A stretch of DNA of 20,697 nt from Cyclobacteriaceae bacterium (GCA_021648745.1 JAKISE010000056.1:1-20697); one strand, 5' to 3'. Counted from the first letter of the stretch, positions 7,298 through 15,439 are shown. Notes: generated from the sequence alone by a model not told the origin. Translations and numbers: made by a program.

Positions 7298-7332
7298 ATA
7301 AAAATAACGCCCAGGTAACCACACCCGGGCGT
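7298..7332 (-). terminator. minus-facing intrinsic terminator
   Basis: The minus-strand reading is acgcccggg, an 8-base loop, then cctgggcgt, followed by tatttttattt. The stem is nine continuous pairs including one G-U. On the plus strand that pair would be an A-C mismatch, and no T-tract follows there. The terminator therefore serves a minus-strand transcript. Confidence 0.65.
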
Positions 7333-7365
7333 AACATATATGCCAACCAAACGGTTAACATATAT
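7307..7365 (-). ncRNA. candidate structured small RNA (3' end, tandem hairpins)
   Basis: On the minus strand, hairpin 1 (7365-7336) pairs atatatgttaacc with ggttggcatatat around the loop gttt: 13 continuous pairs including two adjacent G-U wobbles. Three bases later comes the terminator hairpin (7332-7307) with its T-rich tail. All three wobble pairs become A-C mismatches on the plus strand, so the structure favours minus-strand RNA. The 5' end is not defined, and no TAnnTTTG element was found on the minus strand between 7366 and 7560. No matching RNA family is recognised. Confidence 0.5.
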
Positions 7366-7498
7366 AACTAACCAAAACCGATTACCTTATAGTCAAATCT
7401 GTGCCATAATTTAAAACGACCACAAGAGCTTGTTTAAGCATTTTAGCTGACAACTCCTGTCCCAAATTGAGACTTTATTTTTCATTTTGAAGATTAAC

Positions 7499-7529
7499 TT
7501 TACCTAAATCACATATTTAGTTAAATTTG
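7499..7529 (+). promoter_or_regulatory. promoter of the enoyl-CoA hydratase gene
   Basis: taaatttg at 7522-7529 is an exact TAnnTTTG element. Nineteen bases upstream, ttta (7499-7502) is an acceptable -33 element. The start codon is 31 bases after the -7 box. Confidence 0.55.
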
Positions 7530-7560
7530 CGCTTAGTGTCTTTTTCTTAATATTAATATT

Positions 7561-8343
7561 ATGACTTCGTTTGAAAATATTCTGACTTCTATTAATGGTA
7601 AAATAATGACCATAACCATCAATAGACCTTCTAACCTAAATGCTTTAAATGGGCAAACCATTGCCGAACTTGGTACAGCCTTAGAACAGGCAAAGAATAA
7701 TAATGAGATTGCAGGCATTATTATAACAGGAGCTGGAGAAAAAGCGTTTGTAGCAGGTGCCGATATTTCAGAAATTGCTAACTTAAATGAAGTAAATGGA
7801 AGAAGTTTTGCTGAAAGCGGTCAAAAAGTGTTTGAAGATATACAAAATTGCGAAAAACCTGTGATTGCTGCTGTAAATGGATTCGCATTAGGTGGTGGCT
7901 GCGAGCTCGCCATGGCTTGTCATATTAGAATTGCCGTGTCTTCCGCAAAATTTGGGCAGCCTGAAGTCAGCTTAGGTTTAATTCCTGGCTATGGTGGTAC
8001 ACAAAGGCTTACCAGTTTAGTTGGTCGAGGAAAGGCCTTGGAGCTAATGATGACAGGGGATTTAATAAATGCAGAAGAAGCTTACAGAATAGGACTGGTA
8101 AACCATGTTGTATCTGATAAAGAGGAGCTAAACACAAAGGTGGAGTCTATGATGAATAAAATTATTGCTAAAGCTCCATTAGCGGTCGGCTTGGTGATTT
8201 CATGTGTAAATGCTGCACAAGGTGCTGAAAACGGCTACCAAATTGAAGCCAATGGATTTGCACACTGTTGCCAAACCAATGATAAAAAAGAAGGGACAAG
8301 TTCATTTTTAGAAAAAAGAGCACCTCAATTTAAGGGTAATTAG
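7561..8343 (+). CDS. enoyl-CoA hydratase (crotonase family)
   Basis: A 260-residue crotonase-fold enzyme, most like short-chain enoyl-CoA hydratase, which adds water across trans-2-enoyl-CoA in beta-oxidation or amino-acid degradation. The CoA/oxyanion motifs AFVAGADISEI (62-72) and ALGGGCELAM (109-118) are present. The two catalytic acids of true hydratases correspond to E115 (GCELAM) and E135 (GQPEVSLGLIPGYGGTQRL), so hydratase activity is likely rather than an isomerase or decarboxylase. One departure is AMACHIRIA, where the position after Cys is usually Asp. It has its own promoter and is followed by 90 bases before the flippase gene. The substrate is not defined by the sequence. Confidence 0.9.
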   Translation: MTSFENILTSINGKIMTITINRPSNLNALNGQTIAELGTALEQAKNNNEIAGIIITGAGEKAFVAGADISEIANLNEVNGRSFAESGQKVFEDIQNCEKPVIAAVNGFALGGGCELAMACHIRIAVSSAKFGQPEVSLGLIPGYGGTQRLTSLVGRGKALELMMTGDLINAEEAYRIGLVNHVVSDKEELNTKVESMMNKIIAKAPLAVGLVISCVNAAQGAENGYQIEANGFAHCCQTNDKKEGTSSFLEKRAPQFKGN

Positions 8344-8433
8344 CAAACACTTAATGATATTTATATTTTGCCCAAGCAATAAATGATAATAGGAAAAGCT
8401 AAACTTCCAATACTAAATGCCTTGTAGATAAGC

Positions 8434-9921
8434 ATGGGCAGTTTAAAAAAACTTGTAGGCCAAACGGCTATTTATGGTGTTAGCAGCATACTAGGAAGGA
8501 TTATTAATTATTTTCTGGTTATGCTTCATACATCTATTTTTTTAAAGGACGAACTAGGAGTAACCTCCTACTTATTTGGCTACATAGCCCTTGCGCTTAT
8601 TATTATAACATTTGGAATGGAAACCACTTTTTTTCGGTTTGCAACAAAAGGCAATAACCCCAGAACATATAATGTAGCCTCATCGGCTGTTCTTTTAGTA
8701 AGCCTTGCGCTAGCTTCATTTGTATTTTTAAGTACCGATGCTATTGTAAGCTATTCAATCATTAAATTCGATTGGGCACTAAACCCAGTAATGATCTATT
8801 GGATTGCAGCCATTATATTTATTGACGGTGCTACCGCCATCCCTTTTGCAACACTACGAATTAACAACAGGCCAATAAAGTTTGCCACAGCTAAAGTTGT
8901 CGCAATTTGTTTAAACATTATTTTGCAAGTGCTTTTTCTAATTGTTTTTCCTGCTATTCATAATCAAGAATATTGGTTAAGCCTAAAACCAATTATTGAC
9001 CTCATTTACAATCCTAATTTAGGCATTGAGTACATTTTTTTAGCCAACTTAATAAGTAATTCCGTTTGGTTCATTTTATTAAGTAAAGAGTTTTTTCAAA
9101 TTAAACTATCGCTGCATTGGCCTACGCTTAAACCAATGCTTGCTTACTCCATTCCTATTTTAATTACAGGGCTCGCAGGCTGGGTAATAAGTGAATTGGA
9201 TAAAAGTGCTGTAGCCAACTGGAGCGAAGGTGGTTTATTTGCCCAAGGAGTATATAGCCAAACTTTTAAATTAGGAGCCATAATGATGCTGGCTATTCAA
9301 GCATTTAGATATGCGGTAGAACCGTTCTTTTTTTCGCAGGCAAAAGACAAGCAAGCACCTGCCTTATTTGCCAAAACAATGCACTACTACTTTTTATTGG
9401 CTTTGCTAATTATGTTAGCTGTGAGCACAAATATTGATTTAATAGCATCTCTTTTATTAAGAAACCCTGAGTATAGAGTTGCCCTCTATCTAGTGCCCAT
9501 AATAATGTTTGGTAAACTTTTATTTGGGGTATATATAAACCTATCTATTTGGTATAAACTAAAAGATAAAACAAGCTATGGCATTCTTTTTACGTTTATG
9601 GGAGCGATAATTACTTTTGGAGCTAACTACCTGTTTTTAAGCACTTATGGATATGTAGTAAGCGCTCTTACTGTTGTTTTATCTTATTTTGTTATGTCAA
9701 TGGCAAGCTACTTAATAGGCAAAAAACAGTACCCTATTCCTTATAATTTCAAACCTCTTATTCTTTATTCAATACTGTTTTTAAGCACAATATATTTGTC
9801 ATACTTAATTAAGCTAGACAGCATTTGGCTAGACTCCTTATTCAATATATCGATACCAATTGTATTTACCATTGCCCTCTACTTTATTGAGCGCAAAAGA
9901 ATTTTTAAACCGGTTGAATAA
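8434..9921 (+). CDS. polysaccharide (lipid-linked oligosaccharide) flippase, MOP superfamily
   Basis: A 495-residue integral membrane protein with about 12-14 hydrophobic segments along its length. The Wzx/MurJ-like N-terminus (KKLVGQTAIYGVSSILGRIINYFL) is typical of oligosaccharide flippases of the MATE/MOP fold. These move undecaprenyl-linked glycans or related lipids across the inner membrane. The charged residues inside TM regions (for example ISELDKSAVANW near 245-260) are common in this family. It lacks neighbouring glycosyltransferases, so it is not part of an O-antigen cluster here. It lies upstream of an envelope operon, from which it is separated by a 32-bp palindrome that may end its transcript. 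The substrate is unknown. Confidence 0.88.
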   Translation: MGSLKKLVGQTAIYGVSSILGRIINYFLVMLHTSIFLKDELGVTSYLFGYIALALIIITFGMETTFFRFATKGNNPRTYNVASSAVLLVSLALASFVFLSTDAIVSYSIIKFDWALNPVMIYWIAAIIFIDGATAIPFATLRINNRPIKFATAKVVAICLNIILQVLFLIVFPAIHNQEYWLSLKPIIDLIYNPNLGIEYIFLANLISNSVWFILLSKEFFQIKLSLHWPTLKPMLAYSIPILITGLAGWVISELDKSAVANWSEGGLFAQGVYSQTFKLGAIMMLAIQAFRYAVEPFFFSQAKDKQAPALFAKTMHYYFLLALLIMLAVSTNIDLIASLLLRNPEYRVALYLVPIIMFGKLLFGVYINLSIWYKLKDKTSYGILFTFMGAIITFGANYLFLSTYGYVVSALTVVLSYFVMSMASYLIGKKQYPIPYNFKPLILYSILFLSTIYLSYLIKLDSIWLDSLFNISIPIVFTIALYFIERKRIFKPVE

Positions 9922-9941
9922 GCCAATAGATGAATGAACTG

Positions 9942-9973
9942 TTAATAACCTGAGTTCGAACTCAGGTTATTAA
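9942..9973. terminator. perfect 32-bp palindrome: bidirectional terminator or operator
   Basis: The half-site ttaataacctgagttc (9942-9957) is followed immediately by its exact reverse complement (9958-9973), with no unpaired base. As RNA it forms a stem of about 14 pairs with a tcga loop. It lies 20 bases after the flippase stop and directly against the -7 box of the next gene. The outer arms are A/T-rich, so a hairpin could terminate in either direction; as duplex DNA it could bind a dimeric regulator. Confidence 0.6.
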
Positions 9974-9974
9974 T

Positions 9975-9982
9975 TACCTTTG
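9975..9982 (+). promoter_or_regulatory. -7 promoter element of the TPR-DUF4292-LytM operon
   Basis: tacctttg matches TAnnTTTG exactly. Its G is eight bases before the ATG at 9990, so the mRNA would be leaderless or nearly so. Any -33 element would fall inside the palindrome at 9942-9973. Confidence 0.45.
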
Positions 9983-9989
9983 AGTTTAT

Positions 9990-11753
9990 ATGCAATTACA
10001 ATTAGTTTTAAAATTAAGTTTCATTCTAGTATTAGGTATTGCTTTCTCCGCTGATGCACAGCGCAAAAGCAAAAAAGAAAAGACCGCCAAAAGCAGCCTA
10101 TACATTCAGCAAGAAGCTGAATACTACTTTATTGAAGGTGAAAAACAGTTTATTTTAGAAGATTATGCCAAAGCTGTTACCAACTTTAGGGCGAGCATTA
10201 AACTTGTACCTACTAATGATGTCGCTTATTTTAAATTAGCCCAAATTTACAATACCACTAATCAACTGGCTGCAGCAAAGCAATCTATTTTAAAAGCCCT
10301 TGAGTTAAATAGCGAAAATTCCTATTATTATTTATTGGCTGCAGACATTTATACCAATGCTAATAATTTAAAAGAAGCCACAAAATATTACGAACTTTTA
10401 ATTAGCAAAGTGCCTGGTAAAGAGTATACCTTTTTTCAACTTGGCGCCATATATCTCTATTTGCAAGATTATGAAAATGCGCTTTATACTTATCAAAGAG
10501 CAGAAGATCATTTTGGGATAAATGAACAAGCCTCTGTTCAAAAACAAAAAATATACCTTAAACTAAATCAAGCTGAAAAAGCTATTAACGAAGGGCAAAA
10601 GCTTATTGATGAGTTTCCTGGTAACCCAAAGTATGTAATTATGCTTTCAGAAGTGCTTTCGGCAAACGGACATGAAAATGACGCCATTATTCTGATTGAA
10701 AACCTTCTTAAAAGCACGTCTGAAGTTCCATCTGTACGATTACAGCTAGCAAGCCTGTATCGCAAAACAAAAGCACTTGACAAGTTTGAGCAGCAATTGG
10801 ACATCGCATTTACAAACCCAGCAATCCCAATCAATGCTAAAATTAAGGCTGTGATGAAATACATGGCCTTCCTGCCTGATTCAAAGCTTGAAGAAATTTT
10901 GCCAGCTCTATGCGATAAAATTGTGAAGACCCACCCTAATGATTATAATGGGTATGTATTGCAAGGAGATGTTTACTCCACTTTTCTTGAGAAGAAGCTA
11001 GTAAAAGAAGATGATATAAAGCGATTCCAAAAAAAGGCTATTAATGGGTATGCAAATTATATTAAGTTTGACGAGTCTAAATTTAATGTATGGCAAAACT
11101 TGTTAAACTTGGAGCTACAACTAAATGAGTTTGATAGTGTAATTGCACATAGCCAACAGGCATTGGTGGTTTTCCCTAATCAAATATGGCTGTATTTAAT
11201 TGGTGGAGTGGCTTATTCCAATACAAGCCAATGGGAAGAATCTATTTTCTATTTTGAAGAAGGGGTGAAAAGGGCTGTCAATAATAATCAAATGCTATCA
11301 CTTTTTTATGGCTACTTAGGAGATTGCTATAATCAAACAAATAATTATGTTAAATCAGATGCCTATTACGACAAAGCACTGATGATTAACCCCAATAATG
11401 AACTGATACTAAACAACTATAGTTATTACCTATCTTTGCGTGGGCAAAATTTAGAAAAGGCCAATGAGATGTCTCTCAAACTGATGAGAATTAACTCAGA
11501 GAACTTAGCTTATCTGGATACGTATGCTTGGGTGCAATTTAAATTAGGCAATTACATCGAAGCCAAAAGAGTAATTGAAAAAGTAATTAATAATAGCTCT
11601 GCAAATGCAGAAAATTACGACCATTATGGAGATATTCTTTATAAATTGGGCGAAGTTGAAGAGGCAAAAACACAATGGCTAAAAGCCAAAGAATTAGATA
11701 GTAACACAGAAAATATTGACAAAAAAATTGAACAAGGTAAAATCATTCAGTAA
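9990..11753 (+). CDS. secreted tetratricopeptide-repeat protein
   Basis: A 587-residue protein with a signal peptide (MQLQLVLKLSFILVLGIAFS, cleavage near ADAQ). It carries tandem TPR units over most of its length, for example YYFIEGEKQFILEDYAKAVT, AYFKLAQIYN, YTFFQLGAIYLYLQDYENAL and LFYGYLGDCYNQTNNYVKSD. It is probably periplasmic or outer-membrane-attached and acts as a protein-binding scaffold. The stop codon lies inside the next gene, and the following two genes also overlap, so it is the first gene of a three-gene envelope operon with a DUF4292 lipoprotein and an EnvC-like LytM protein. I recall this trio as common in Bacteroidota. Its partner proteins are unknown. Confidence 0.88.
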   Translation: MQLQLVLKLSFILVLGIAFSADAQRKSKKEKTAKSSLYIQQEAEYYFIEGEKQFILEDYAKAVTNFRASIKLVPTNDVAYFKLAQIYNTTNQLAAAKQSILKALELNSENSYYYLLAADIYTNANNLKEATKYYELLISKVPGKEYTFFQLGAIYLYLQDYENALYTYQRAEDHFGINEQASVQKQKIYLKLNQAEKAINEGQKLIDEFPGNPKYVIMLSEVLSANGHENDAIILIENLLKSTSEVPSVRLQLASLYRKTKALDKFEQQLDIAFTNPAIPINAKIKAVMKYMAFLPDSKLEEILPALCDKIVKTHPNDYNGYVLQGDVYSTFLEKKLVKEDDIKRFQKKAINGYANYIKFDESKFNVWQNLLNLELQLNEFDSVIAHSQQALVVFPNQIWLYLIGGVAYSNTSQWEESIFYFEEGVKRAVNNNQMLSLFYGYLGDCYNQTNNYVKSDAYYDKALMINPNNELILNNYSYYLSLRGQNLEKANEMSLKLMRINSENLAYLDTYAWVQFKLGNYIEAKRVIEKVINNSSANAENYDHYGDILYKLGEVEEAKTQWLKAKELDSNTENIDKKIEQGKIIQ

Positions 11754-12498
11754 ATTATTCGGTATCCTTATTTTAAGCATATTGATACTTCAGTCGTGTA
11801 GTAAAAAGATAGCCGTTTTCAGTAAGTCTTACTCCGCCAAAGATTTAAACATTGAAAAACTAGATTTCGATTATCTTACTATAAAATCGAAAATTGCATT
11901 TAAGGAAACGCATAAAACGACAAAAGCTACAGCACTTATTCGTATAAAAAAAGATAGCGTAATTTGGTTTAACCTTACAGGAGCCTTAGGAATTCAGGGC
12001 GTAAGAGGCATTATTACCAGAGACTCTGTAAAAATTTTAAATAAGGTTGATAAAACCTACTACCTATATGATTTTGAAGAAGTAAGCAAAGAATTTAAGT
12101 TTCCGATAGACTATCGTTTAATTCAATCAATGATAGTAGGCGATATGCCAAAACCTCTAGATGATTCAAACTCAATTAAGCTGAATAATGGCCGGTACAT
12201 TATTAAACAAAATATTGAAAATATAAAAATCATAAATTTTGTTAACCAGCAATCGATGAAACTTGAAGAAGTAAATGTTACCGAAGTAGAAACAGATAAC
12301 TCACTCAAACTTCTTTATAAAGATTTTAAAGATGTAAATGGTCAAGGATTACCTTTTTCAATTTTCATCTCACTCATGCATCAAAACAAATTTGGAGAGC
12401 TAGAAACTCAGTTAAACATTGACCATATTAGAGCAGAGCCCTCAGATAAACCACTTCGGTTCCCATTCTCCATACCTAAAAAGTATGAAGCTAAGTAG
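11728..12498 (+). CDS. DUF4292 lipoprotein
   Basis: A Bacteroidota DUF4292-type lipoprotein of about 256 residues. There is no ATG before the signal peptide. The candidates are TTG at 11716 and TTG at 11728, both inside the 3' end of the TPR gene. I prefer 11728 (M-NKVKSFSKLFGILILSILI) because it gives a normal short basic n-region. The lipobox ends at LQSC. The mature part (KIAFKETHKTTKATALIRIK, IWFNLTGALGIQGVRGIITR) resembles the LolA/LolB-like beta fold proposed for this family, suggesting lipid or lipoprotein handling at the outer membrane; this is inference. It overlaps the next gene by 14 bases, so translation of the trio is linked. Confidence 0.82.
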   Translation: MNKVKSFSKLFGILILSILILQSCSKKIAVFSKSYSAKDLNIEKLDFDYLTIKSKIAFKETHKTTKATALIRIKKDSVIWFNLTGALGIQGVRGIITRDSVKILNKVDKTYYLYDFEEVSKEFKFPIDYRLIQSMIVGDMPKPLDDSNSIKLNNGRYIIKQNIENIKIINFVNQQSMKLEEVNVTEVETDNSLKLLYKDFKDVNGQGLPFSIFISLMHQNKFGELETQLNIDHIRAEPSDKPLRFPFSIPKKYEAK

Positions 12499-13669
12499 CA
12501 CTTTTTTATTTATTATCATTTTATTTTTTGGGCAATCTGGTTATGCTCAAAAAACAAAAGCGCAGCTACAAAAAGAGAAAAAAGAGAACCTTAAAAAAAT
12601 AAAACAAGCACAAGCTACTCTTCAAAAAACTTCGGCTCAAAAAGAAATCAGTATAGGTCAGCTTAATGCCTATCAATTTCAAATAAATGCGCAGTCAAAT
12701 CTCATTGCCAACTATAAAAGTGAGATTGGTCTGCTAGAAAACGACATAGCGCAAGACCAACAAATAATTAATGCCTTAGAGAATGACGTTAGTAATCTTA
12801 TGGAAGAGTATGGAGCAATGATTTATGCTGCCTATAAAGCAAACAAAGGGCAAGATAAATTAACTTTTTTGTTCTCGTCAAGCACTTTTAATCAATTTTT
12901 TAGGCGAATACATTACCTCAACCAGTATACAGAAGCTCGAAGAAAACAAGTGGAGCAAATAAATGCAGTTCAAGAAATACTTTCCTCTCAAATAAATGCA
13001 ATAGAAGTTAAAAAAACGACTCAAATCGCATTGTTAGAAACTCAGTTGAACGAAAAAAATAAGCTGGAAACACTCAAGTCTAAAGAGCAATCTGCTATTG
13101 CTTCTTTAAGCAGCAGGGAAAAGGAAATAAAAAAAGAGATAAGTAAACGGAATAAGTCGTTAGCTACTTTAAATAAATTGATAGACGATATTATTAAAAA
13201 TGAGATTGCAGCCGCAGCCGCCAAATCAAAGGTAAGTACGGCTTCCACCAAAGTCCTTTCTGCTGACTTTGCTAAAAACAAAGCCAAACTTGACTGGCCT
13301 GTTTCAGGGTTTGTGTCACGCCATTTCGGAATTTCTAAAGACCCCGTTTTAAAAGGAGTACAACATAATAACCCGGGCATAGAAATTCAAACTAAACCTA
13401 ACTCCTCGGTTAAATGTGTTTCAGATGGCAAAGTTTCTAAGGTATTTCTTATACAAGGGTTTAACAGAGGAGTGCTTATTAACCACGGAGACTATTATTC
13501 TGTATATGCTAAGTTAAGTAAGGTGTCGGTAGAAAAAGGGCAAGTTATTAAGGCCGGTGAAAGTCTGGGTACGGTGCATACTGGTAGCGATGGTATTGCC
13601 GAATTGCATTTCGAAATTTGGAAATCTTTTTCTAAGCTCAACCCTGAAAAATGGTTAATAAGCAAATAA
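12485..13669 (+). CDS. EnvC-like murein hydrolase activator (coiled coil plus degenerate LytM/M23)
   Basis: A 394-residue periplasmic protein. I start it at the ATG at 12485, which opens a clean signal peptide (MKLSSTFLFIIILFFGQSGYAQ); the frame's earlier ATG at 12419 lies well inside the DUF4292 gene. Residues about 22-250 form a long charged coiled coil, and residues about 285-394 form a LytM domain. The zinc/catalytic positions are lost: HxGxD is N296-P-G-I-E300, the YAHLS His is K343, and the HxH motif is E373-L-H375. It therefore cannot be a normal M23 endopeptidase. Like EnvC/NlpD it more likely activates a cell-wall amidase during division. It is the last gene of the operon. Confidence 0.88.
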   Translation: MKLSSTFLFIIILFFGQSGYAQKTKAQLQKEKKENLKKIKQAQATLQKTSAQKEISIGQLNAYQFQINAQSNLIANYKSEIGLLENDIAQDQQIINALENDVSNLMEEYGAMIYAAYKANKGQDKLTFLFSSSTFNQFFRRIHYLNQYTEARRKQVEQINAVQEILSSQINAIEVKKTTQIALLETQLNEKNKLETLKSKEQSAIASLSSREKEIKKEISKRNKSLATLNKLIDDIIKNEIAAAAAKSKVSTASTKVLSADFAKNKAKLDWPVSGFVSRHFGISKDPVLKGVQHNNPGIEIQTKPNSSVKCVSDGKVSKVFLIQGFNRGVLINHGDYYSVYAKLSKVSVEKGQVIKAGESLGTVHTGSDGIAELHFEIWKSFSKLNPEKWLISK

Positions 13670-13722
13670 CTCCTCATTACTACTTATAAATTGGGTTTAG
13701 TTTATCACATTTTTTTGCACAG

Positions 13723-13755
13723 TTTGCCTATTTAACCTCTAAATACCTATCTTTA
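13723..13755 (+). promoter_or_regulatory. promoter of tatA
   Basis: The -33 element tttg (13723-13726) and the -7-like element tatcttta (13748-13755) are separated by 21 bases and lie 25 bases before the tatA ATG. The last base of the -7 box departs from the consensus. Confidence 0.45.
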
Positions 13756-13780
13756 CAGCTAAATACAAGCATTTAACAAC

Positions 13781-13984
13781 ATGAATATAGAATTAGCATT
13801 TCTCGGAAGTTTAGGAGGTTTTGAAATATTTGTAATCATATTCGCATTATTACTTCTTTTTGGAGCCAAAAAAATACCTGAATTAGCTCGTGGTATGGGT
13901 AAAGGAATTAGAGAATTTAAAGACGCCACCAAAGAAATTAAAGACGATATTGAAAAAGGGCTTGATGAAAAGCCAAGCAAATAG
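13781..13984 (+). CDS. tatA: Sec-independent protein translocase subunit TatA
   Basis: A 67-residue TatA/TatE-type protein that oligomerises in the inner membrane to pass folded proteins bearing twin-arginine signals. It has one N-terminal transmembrane helix (FEIFVIIFALLLLF, about 14-27) followed by the hallmark FGAKKIPELARGMGKGIREF hinge and amphipathic helix, then a charged tail (KDATKEIKDDIEKGLDEK). tatB/tatC are not in the window. It lies between the EnvC-like gene and mltD, with its own promoter. The length is normal. Confidence 0.95.
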   Translation: MNIELAFLGSLGGFEIFVIIFALLLLFGAKKIPELARGMGKGIREFKDATKEIKDDIEKGLDEKPSK

Positions 13985-14060
13985 GATTCTCTCGCTTTAT
14001 TGGCAATTATCCCTTTCACTATCTGTTAGAATTTAGGTTTGGTATTAATCGCAGTACGTT

Positions 14061-14079
14061 TATACTTTTATAAAGTATA
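14061..14079. promoter_or_regulatory. perfect 8-bp palindrome upstream of mltD
   Basis: tatacttt-tat-aaagtata (14061-14079) lies 25 bases before the mltD start and includes a -7-like tactttta. It could be a promoter/operator overlap or a weak tatA terminator; no GC content and no T-tract make a terminator less likely. Confidence 0.35.
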
Positions 14080-14104
14080 GTTAAGCCTGTATTAACCTCT
14101 ATTT

Positions 14105-15439
14105 ATGACAAAAGCATTCTCCCTATTTTTTCTAGTCCTTAGCACCTATGCTACTGCCCAACAAAAAGTAGATATTTACATCGAAAACACTTCGTATGAT
14201 TTAGTACAAGATAGGCTAAGTTGTATTCAGGGTGAAATGCCCTTGGAGTTTAACGATAAAGTATATGGTTTCGTAAACTACTTTACTGTAAGAAACAGGG
14301 ACTACACCAAGGAAGTAATTCGTAGATCTACCCAATACTTTCCAATTTTCGAATTCTATCTCAAAAAATACAATTTACCCGATGAACTAAAGTACTTAGC
14401 CATTGTGGAGTCTGGCCTTAAGCCTCAAATACTTTCTAGAGCTGGAGCTGGCGGGCTTTGGCAATTTATGCCCTATACAGGCAGTATGTTTAAATTACAT
14501 CAAGATTGGTACATAGACGAACGCTTCGACCCCTATAAATCAACGGAAGCAGCTTGTAAATACCTAAGTAGCTTGTACAACATGTTTGGCGATTGGGAGC
14601 TAGCACTAGCAGCCTACAACTCAGGTCCGGGTAACGTTCGAAAAGCCATTCGTAGGTCTGGCTACAAAAAAGGTTTTTGGGAAATATACAAGTACCTGCC
14701 AAGAGAAACCCGCTCCTATGTTCCTCAATTTGTGGCCATTGCCTATACTCTTAATTATGCTGAAGAATATAACCTTTTAACGGAAGAGCCGGCCTATTTA
14801 ATGGATAACGATACGTTAATGATAAAAGGATATGCAAATTTAAAAACCTTGGCTAAGGAACTATCCATTTGTTACCAGGACATACAATCACTAAACCCCA
14901 ATTTAAAGCGATTTGGGCTTAAATCAGAAAAGAAATATTACCCAGTTCGCTTACCCCAAAATAAAATTGAAGAGGCAAGAACCAACAGAGACACACTGCT
15001 ATACTTAGCAGCTTTAAACGGGAAAAAAGAGCTTGAATATTTTGCTAGAAACAGTGCAGGAAGCACCTACGGAAGAGACAAGCATACGTATAAGGTTAAA
15101 AGTGGCGATGTGCTTGGCACTATAGCTGCTCGATATAATGTTAGGGTTAGCGACCTGAAAAAATGGAACAGGCTTAGTAGCAATACCATTCGAATTGGGC
15201 AAAAATTAAACATTTGGACCTATCCGAATACTATAATTAAGACTGCATCAGTTAGTGCGCCAATAGCTAAACATGTACCGGTTAATTTTAAAGGCAAAAA
15301 AACCCACACCGTTCAACCAGGAGACACCCTTTGGGATATTTCAAGAAAGTATGAAGGGCTCGACATTGAGAAAATTAAAGTGCTTAATAAGCTACAGTCA
15401 GATAAACTACAGCCTGGCCAAATTTTGATTATTGGGTAA
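14105..15439 (+). CDS. mltD: membrane-bound lytic murein transglycosylase D with two LysM domains
   Basis: A 444-residue secreted lytic transglycosylase that cleaves the MurNAc-GlcNAc bond with 1,6-anhydro product. The signal peptide is MTKAFSLFFLVLSTYATAQQ. The SLT domain spans about 85-215, with catalytic Glu E102 (AIVESGLKP), GLWQFMP (117-123) and LALAAYNSGPGNVRKAI. LysM 1 (HTYKVKSGDVLGTIA to GQKLNIW) and LysM 2 (HTVQPGDTLWDISRKYEG to PGQILIIG) occupy the last ~120 residues and bind glycan strands. The signal peptide shows no lipobox Cys, unlike E. coli MltD. It is followed by a terminator hairpin and then the DUF4837 gene, an order I recall as common in Bacteroidota. Confidence 0.93.
   Translation: MTKAFSLFFLVLSTYATAQQKVDIYIENTSYDLVQDRLSCIQGEMPLEFNDKVYGFVNYFTVRNRDYTKEVIRRSTQYFPIFEFYLKKYNLPDELKYLAIVESGLKPQILSRAGAGGLWQFMPYTGSMFKLHQDWYIDERFDPYKSTEAACKYLSSLYNMFGDWELALAAYNSGPGNVRKAIRRSGYKKGFWEIYKYLPRETRSYVPQFVAIAYTLNYAEEYNLLTEEPAYLMDNDTLMIKGYANLKTLAKELSICYQDIQSLNPNLKRFGLKSEKKYYPVRLPQNKIEEARTNRDTLLYLAALNGKKELEYFARNSAGSTYGRDKHTYKVKSGDVLGTIAARYNVRVSDLKKWNRLSSNTIRIGQKLNIWTYPNTIIKTASVSAPIAKHVPVNFKGKKTHTVQPGDTLWDISRKYEGLDIEKIKVLNKLQSDKLQPGQILIIG

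Larger units (their letters stand above)
6993..7560. other. 568-bp intergenic region with minus-strand signals
   Basis: No plus-strand gene is present. On the minus strand it contains a tandem hairpin pair with a T-rich tail (7298-7365) and, downstream of that, a decayed-looking reading frame (7102-7261). The promoter of the enoyl-CoA hydratase gene lies at its right end (7499-7529). I found no tRNA, tmRNA or SRP RNA signature. Confidence 0.6.

Noticed and set aside
7298..7560. 6S, tmRNA or SRP RNA on the minus strand
   Set aside because: No tag-peptide frame, SRP core loop or long bulged duplex typical of 6S could be seen; only the two terminal hairpins are supported.
9943..9972. tRNA T-arm-like gagttcgaactc
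   Set aside because: The surrounding sequence is a perfect palindrome with no cloverleaf, anticodon arm or CCA end.
13042..13380. 112-codon minus-strand open frame
   Set aside because: It is the antisense of the coiled-coil region of the EnvC-like gene; Ser/Leu/Phe-rich shadow.
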